From QHWF01 sp036848175 (GTDB taxonomy: Bacteria > Acidobacteriota > Vicinamibacteria > Vicinamibacterales > CAVVIG01): DNA of 16,268 nucleotides. Every line of letters begins with the position of its first letter. Position 1 is the first letter of the stretch. Shown here piece by piece: positions 13,984-16,268 of the stretch. Below the pieces are notes generated by a model. It ran no database searches. It was not told where the DNA came from and was given only the letters and a program-made list of their open reading frames with translations. The stretch spans positions 1-16,268 of the forward strand of contig DAIUKO010000159.1 in NCBI GenBank assembly GCA_036848175.1. The letters run 5' to 3'. The position numbers and the translations under genes are program-made.

Positions 13984-16187
13984 TTCGAGCTCACGACGAC
14001 GGTCGTGGCGCCCGACGTGAGGTTCAACGAGCGTTCGAGTCCCTTGAATTGTCCGACGCTGCGCGCGACGTCGACGAGGGCCGCGCCGAGCGTGCGCACG
14101 TAGTGTGACTGCGTCCAGAAGCGCACGAGTTTGTCGTACACGTCGGGCAGCTTGCCAGCGTCCGGCGTCGGGATGGCGATCGCGTCGGCGAGGAGACGGC
14201 ACCCTCGCGTAAACCGTGCGCAGTCGGCAAACCACTCGGTATCGGCCGCCACGATCGACGCGACGGCGCTCTGATCGAACACGCCGAAGCGGATGACGTT
14301 TCGCTCGCGGTTTGCGAGGTCGGGATTCTTCAGCAGCGTATCAGCCGACAACCGGACGGTCTCGACGTTGAATGCCTCGGCGGAGCTGAGCAACGCCTGC
14401 CAGAGCGGCTCGTAGGTGGCGCGCCGCTGCAGCATCGAAGGGACGACGGTCGCGTCGAGCGCGGCCGCGGCAGCGCCGGCGAAGTCGCGCGGCGCCATCG
14501 ACCCGAGCACACGGACGATTGGACGCAGCGCCTCGTCGTTGACGCGGAGGTGAAACGACCATTCGGCTTTCTGATTCACCACGCCGGCGAGCTGCTTGCG
14601 AACGAACGACAGCGACGTCTCCGGACAGATGCTCCACAGCGCCGCGAAGTCGAGTGCCGTCTCGAGGTCGTCGGCGTCGAACGTCTGCTCGTCGCGAATC
14701 ATCGCGATGTGAAGACCGAACTGATAGTCGCCGACCAGTGGTGTGACGCGCGCGGCCGGCATGTCGGCCGCGAAATCCACGGTCCACGCCAGCTTGTTGC
14801 GCGCGTAGCCGCCCGACCCGACGTAGCTGCGCGAGACCGTTCCGGCAAGACGGTCGACGCGTTCGACCGCCACGACCTGCCGCCGATCCTGTCCGAAGAG
14901 TTTCCACTTGTTCAGTCCGAGCGTGAAACCCCACGCCTTGGTCACCGTCGTGCTCGTTTCGTTCAGGAACCGCCTCAGCGCGATTTCGGTCGGCTTGCGC
15001 TGGAAGGCCGCGGCCAGGTTGCCGCCCATCAGCTCCGCGTGCAGGCCCTGGCCCGGACCGCTATCCGGAATCTCGGCCTCGAACACCGACACGTCGCTGC
15101 TCACGCGGCTGTACTCGTACGCGAACGACACCTCGACCTTCGCTTCCACGATCGCCCGGATGCGCGCAGTGGCTTCGGCGGTCAGGTTCGCGACCGCCTT
15201 GGCGATCTCGGAGACGCCGGTCAGCTTCAGCCGATCGACGATCGATGCCGCCAATGCGTTGTCGTCGGCGGTCAGCGCGCGCGCCGCGAGGTTGTCGAGC
15301 AGCTTCGTGAGCCGATCCGCTGCCGTGCCCAGCAGTCCGGCGACCACGTCGTTGATCACGGCATCGACCGCTGAAGGATGGGCGATTTCCGCGGAGATCT
15401 TCGCGCCTGCACTCGCGTCGACTTGCTTGACATGGCTCTTGCGGACGGCGACCACGAGCCTGCCGCCGACCGGCCTCGCGAACACGACGCTGAAGCTGTC
15501 GGCGACCGAGACGTTGACCGTACACGTGGCGCCGACGGTCGTCCTGATGGCGATCGGCGCCACGCTCTTGAGGAGGCGCGCCAGACTGCTGATCTCTGAT
15601 GTGAAGACGTCGGACCACTCGATCTCGATCGACGCCGTCAGTTCGCCGCGTGTCTGAAACGCGAGCGCATCGCCTTCGGGCAGATTCTGGAGATGGTTCA
15701 GCACCGCCGCCGAGCGCAGCACCTTCAGATCGGTGCCAACCGCCGCCAGCGCATCGTCGCCGAGCGCGTGGCGGTGATAGTCCGACATCACGACCTGACG
15801 GCCGGCGCCACCGGTGAACGCGACGATGCCGGCGGTGGCGGCGACGTCGGCTTTGACGTCGGCATCCGCGGTGTACTTGAGCCACCCGTGCGTCGCATCG
15901 AACCGCAGCGGCGGCCGGAACTCGCCCGCCGGCGTCTTCACCTCCTGCACGCCGACGACGCCGGCGTCGTCGAGGCCGCTCTTGCCGTTCAGCGCCGTCA
16001 CCGAAAATGCGCCGCCCACGTGGAACGTGAAGTCGACCGGCAGGCCGCCGCCGAGATGGGCGGCGCTCTTGATCTGTCCGGACGCGAGTTTCAGATTCAG
16101 CGAGGAGTCCCCGAGCGGCTTTTTCTCGATGACCGGCAGCAAGTCGTCGACGGACACGAGCGAGAACGTTCCAGTGATCGGCGCCAT
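13974..16187 (-). CDS. Unknown 737-residue protein
   Basis: I do not recognise this gene. It begins MAPITGTFSLVSVDDLLPVI after a good ribosome site, is open for 737 codons and ends SSNQF. There is no signal peptide and no clear membrane segment, so a cytoplasmic location is likely. The first roughly 270 residues look strand-rich, with alternating hydrophobic runs such as VDFTFHVGGAFSVTAL and TVNVSVADSFSVVFARP. Residues about 270-360 look helical and Ala/Leu-rich (VAGLLGTAADRLTKLLDNLA). Strand-rich segments return near 365-500 (VEVSFAYEYSRVSSDVSVF), and the last roughly 240 residues appear mostly helical. It contains few cysteines and no obvious enzyme motif, nucleotide loop or metal box. It lies alone on the minus strand with an 11-base tandem repeat array right upstream. 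Its codon choice is GC-rich like its neighbours. A structural or surface-interaction role is possible but would be a guess. Confidence 0.85.
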   Translation of the reverse strand: MAPITGTFSLVSVDDLLPVIEKKPLGDSSLNLKLASGQIKSAAHLGGGLPVDFTFHVGGAFSVTALNGKSGLDDAGVVGVQEVKTPAGEFRPPLRFDATHGWLKYTADADVKADVAATAGIVAFTGGAGRQVVMSDYHRHALGDDALAAVGTDLKVLRSAAVLNHLQNLPEGDALAFQTRGELTASIEIEWSDVFTSEISSLARLLKSVAPIAIRTTVGATCTVNVSVADSFSVVFARPVGGRLVVAVRKSHVKQVDASAGAKISAEIAHPSAVDAVINDVVAGLLGTAADRLTKLLDNLAARALTADDNALAASIVDRLKLTGVSEIAKAVANLTAEATARIRAIVEAKVEVSFAYEYSRVSSDVSVFEAEIPDSGPGQGLHAELMGGNLAAAFQRKPTEIALRRFLNETSTTVTKAWGFTLGLNKWKLFGQDRRQVVAVERVDRLAGTVSRSYVGSGGYARNKLAWTVDFAADMPAARVTPLVGDYQFGLHIAMIRDEQTFDADDLETALDFAALWSICPETSLSFVRKQLAGVVNQKAEWSFHLRVNDEALRPIVRVLGSMAPRDFAGAAAAALDATVVPSMLQRRATYEPLWQALLSSAEAFNVETVRLSADTLLKNPDLANRERNVIRFGVFDQSAVASIVAADTEWFADCARFTRGCRLLADAIAIPTPDAGKLPDVYDKLVRFWTQSHYVRTLGAALVDVARSVGQFKGLERSLNLTSGATTVVVSSNQF

Positions 16188-16190
16188 ATG

Positions 16191-16198
16191 TCCTCTCC
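16191..16198 (-). promoter_or_regulatory. Shine-Dalgarno site GGAGAGGA
   Basis: Read on the minus strand, GGAGAGGA ends three bases before the ATG at 16187-16185. It supports both the start and the reality of the unknown 737-residue gene. Confidence 0.75.
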
Positions 16199-16202
16199 AG
16201 TC

Positions 16203-16268
16203 ACGGTCAGACCCCGGTCAGACCACGGTCAGACCACGGTCAGACCACGGTCAGACCACGGTCAGACC
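16203..16268. repeat. Tandem array of an 11-bp unit, reaching the window edge
   Basis: There are six consecutive copies of acggtcagacc; the second copy (16214-16224) differs only in its first base (c for a). Each unit contains ggtc-a-gacc, a 9-base hyphenated palindrome. The array runs to the last base of the window, so its true length is unknown. It begins 15 bases upstream of the ATG of the unknown minus-strand gene, next to its ribosome site, and so lies in that gene's leader or promoter. Confidence 0.93.

Noticed and set aside
16203..16268. CRISPR array
   Set aside because: The units are 11 bases long and directly abutting, with no spacers, so this is a simple tandem repeat.
1..16268. 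tRNA, rRNA, insertion sequence, phage or integrase genes
   Set aside because: No stretch showed a tRNA cloverleaf pattern, rRNA core sequence, transposase or integrase motifs, or terminal inverted repeats.

Overview
The window is high-GC and densely coding, and reads like a chromosomal segment of a free-living Gram-negative bacterium. The most likely group is Acidobacteriota (Vicinamibacteria-like). That is inferred from a very large TonB receptor with an N-terminal carboxypeptidase-regulatory-like domain, a secreted PQQ dehydrogenase, membrane proteins fused to TPR tails, and compact GC-rich REP-like hairpins. It cannot be proven from sequence alone. There are no rRNA, tRNA, CRISPR, phage or insertion-sequence genes, and no gene-free stretch longer than about 130 bases.

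Layout. Bases 1-742 (minus) hold most of a metallo-beta-lactamase-fold hydrolase that runs off the left edge. Divergently from it run a small NTF2-like protein (843-1274) and an SRPBCC lipid-binding-fold protein (1295-1732), probably co-transcribed. A 1085-residue fusion follows (1826-5083): a duplicated MFS-like membrane half, a spermidine-synthase-like Rossmann domain and a TPR tail. Next is a two-gene unit, a secreted PQQ-dependent dehydrogenase (5209-7059) and a TonB-dependent receptor (7085-10036), separated by only 25 bases.

After an intergenic stretch carrying two inverted REP-like hairpins (10043-10146) come three overlapping genes. These are a small AtzG/GatC-like protein (10159-10398), a Tat-exported amidase (10395-11834, ATGA overlap) and a GT-C type membrane glycosyltransferase with a TPR tail (11785-13983, 50-base overlap). 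On the minus strand, converging on the glycosyltransferase and overlapping it by 10 bases, is a 737-residue protein I do not recognise (16187-13974). Just upstream of its start lie at least six copies of an 11-base tandem repeat reaching the right edge.

How the genes may work together. The dehydrogenase would oxidise an alcohol or sugar-type substrate in the periplasm, and the receptor beside it may import a related compound, a cofactor or a metal complex. The dehydrogenase carries the extra aspartate (WDFD) that marks lanthanide-dependent members of its superfamily, but lacks the adjacent cysteine pair of well-known alcohol dehydrogenases. The small protein and the amidase look like a two-subunit enzyme. 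The parts most worth a second look are the unknown 737-residue protein with its repeat array, the inverted hairpin pair, and the dehydrogenase/receptor unit. I did not find a clear-cut new defence or mobile system.
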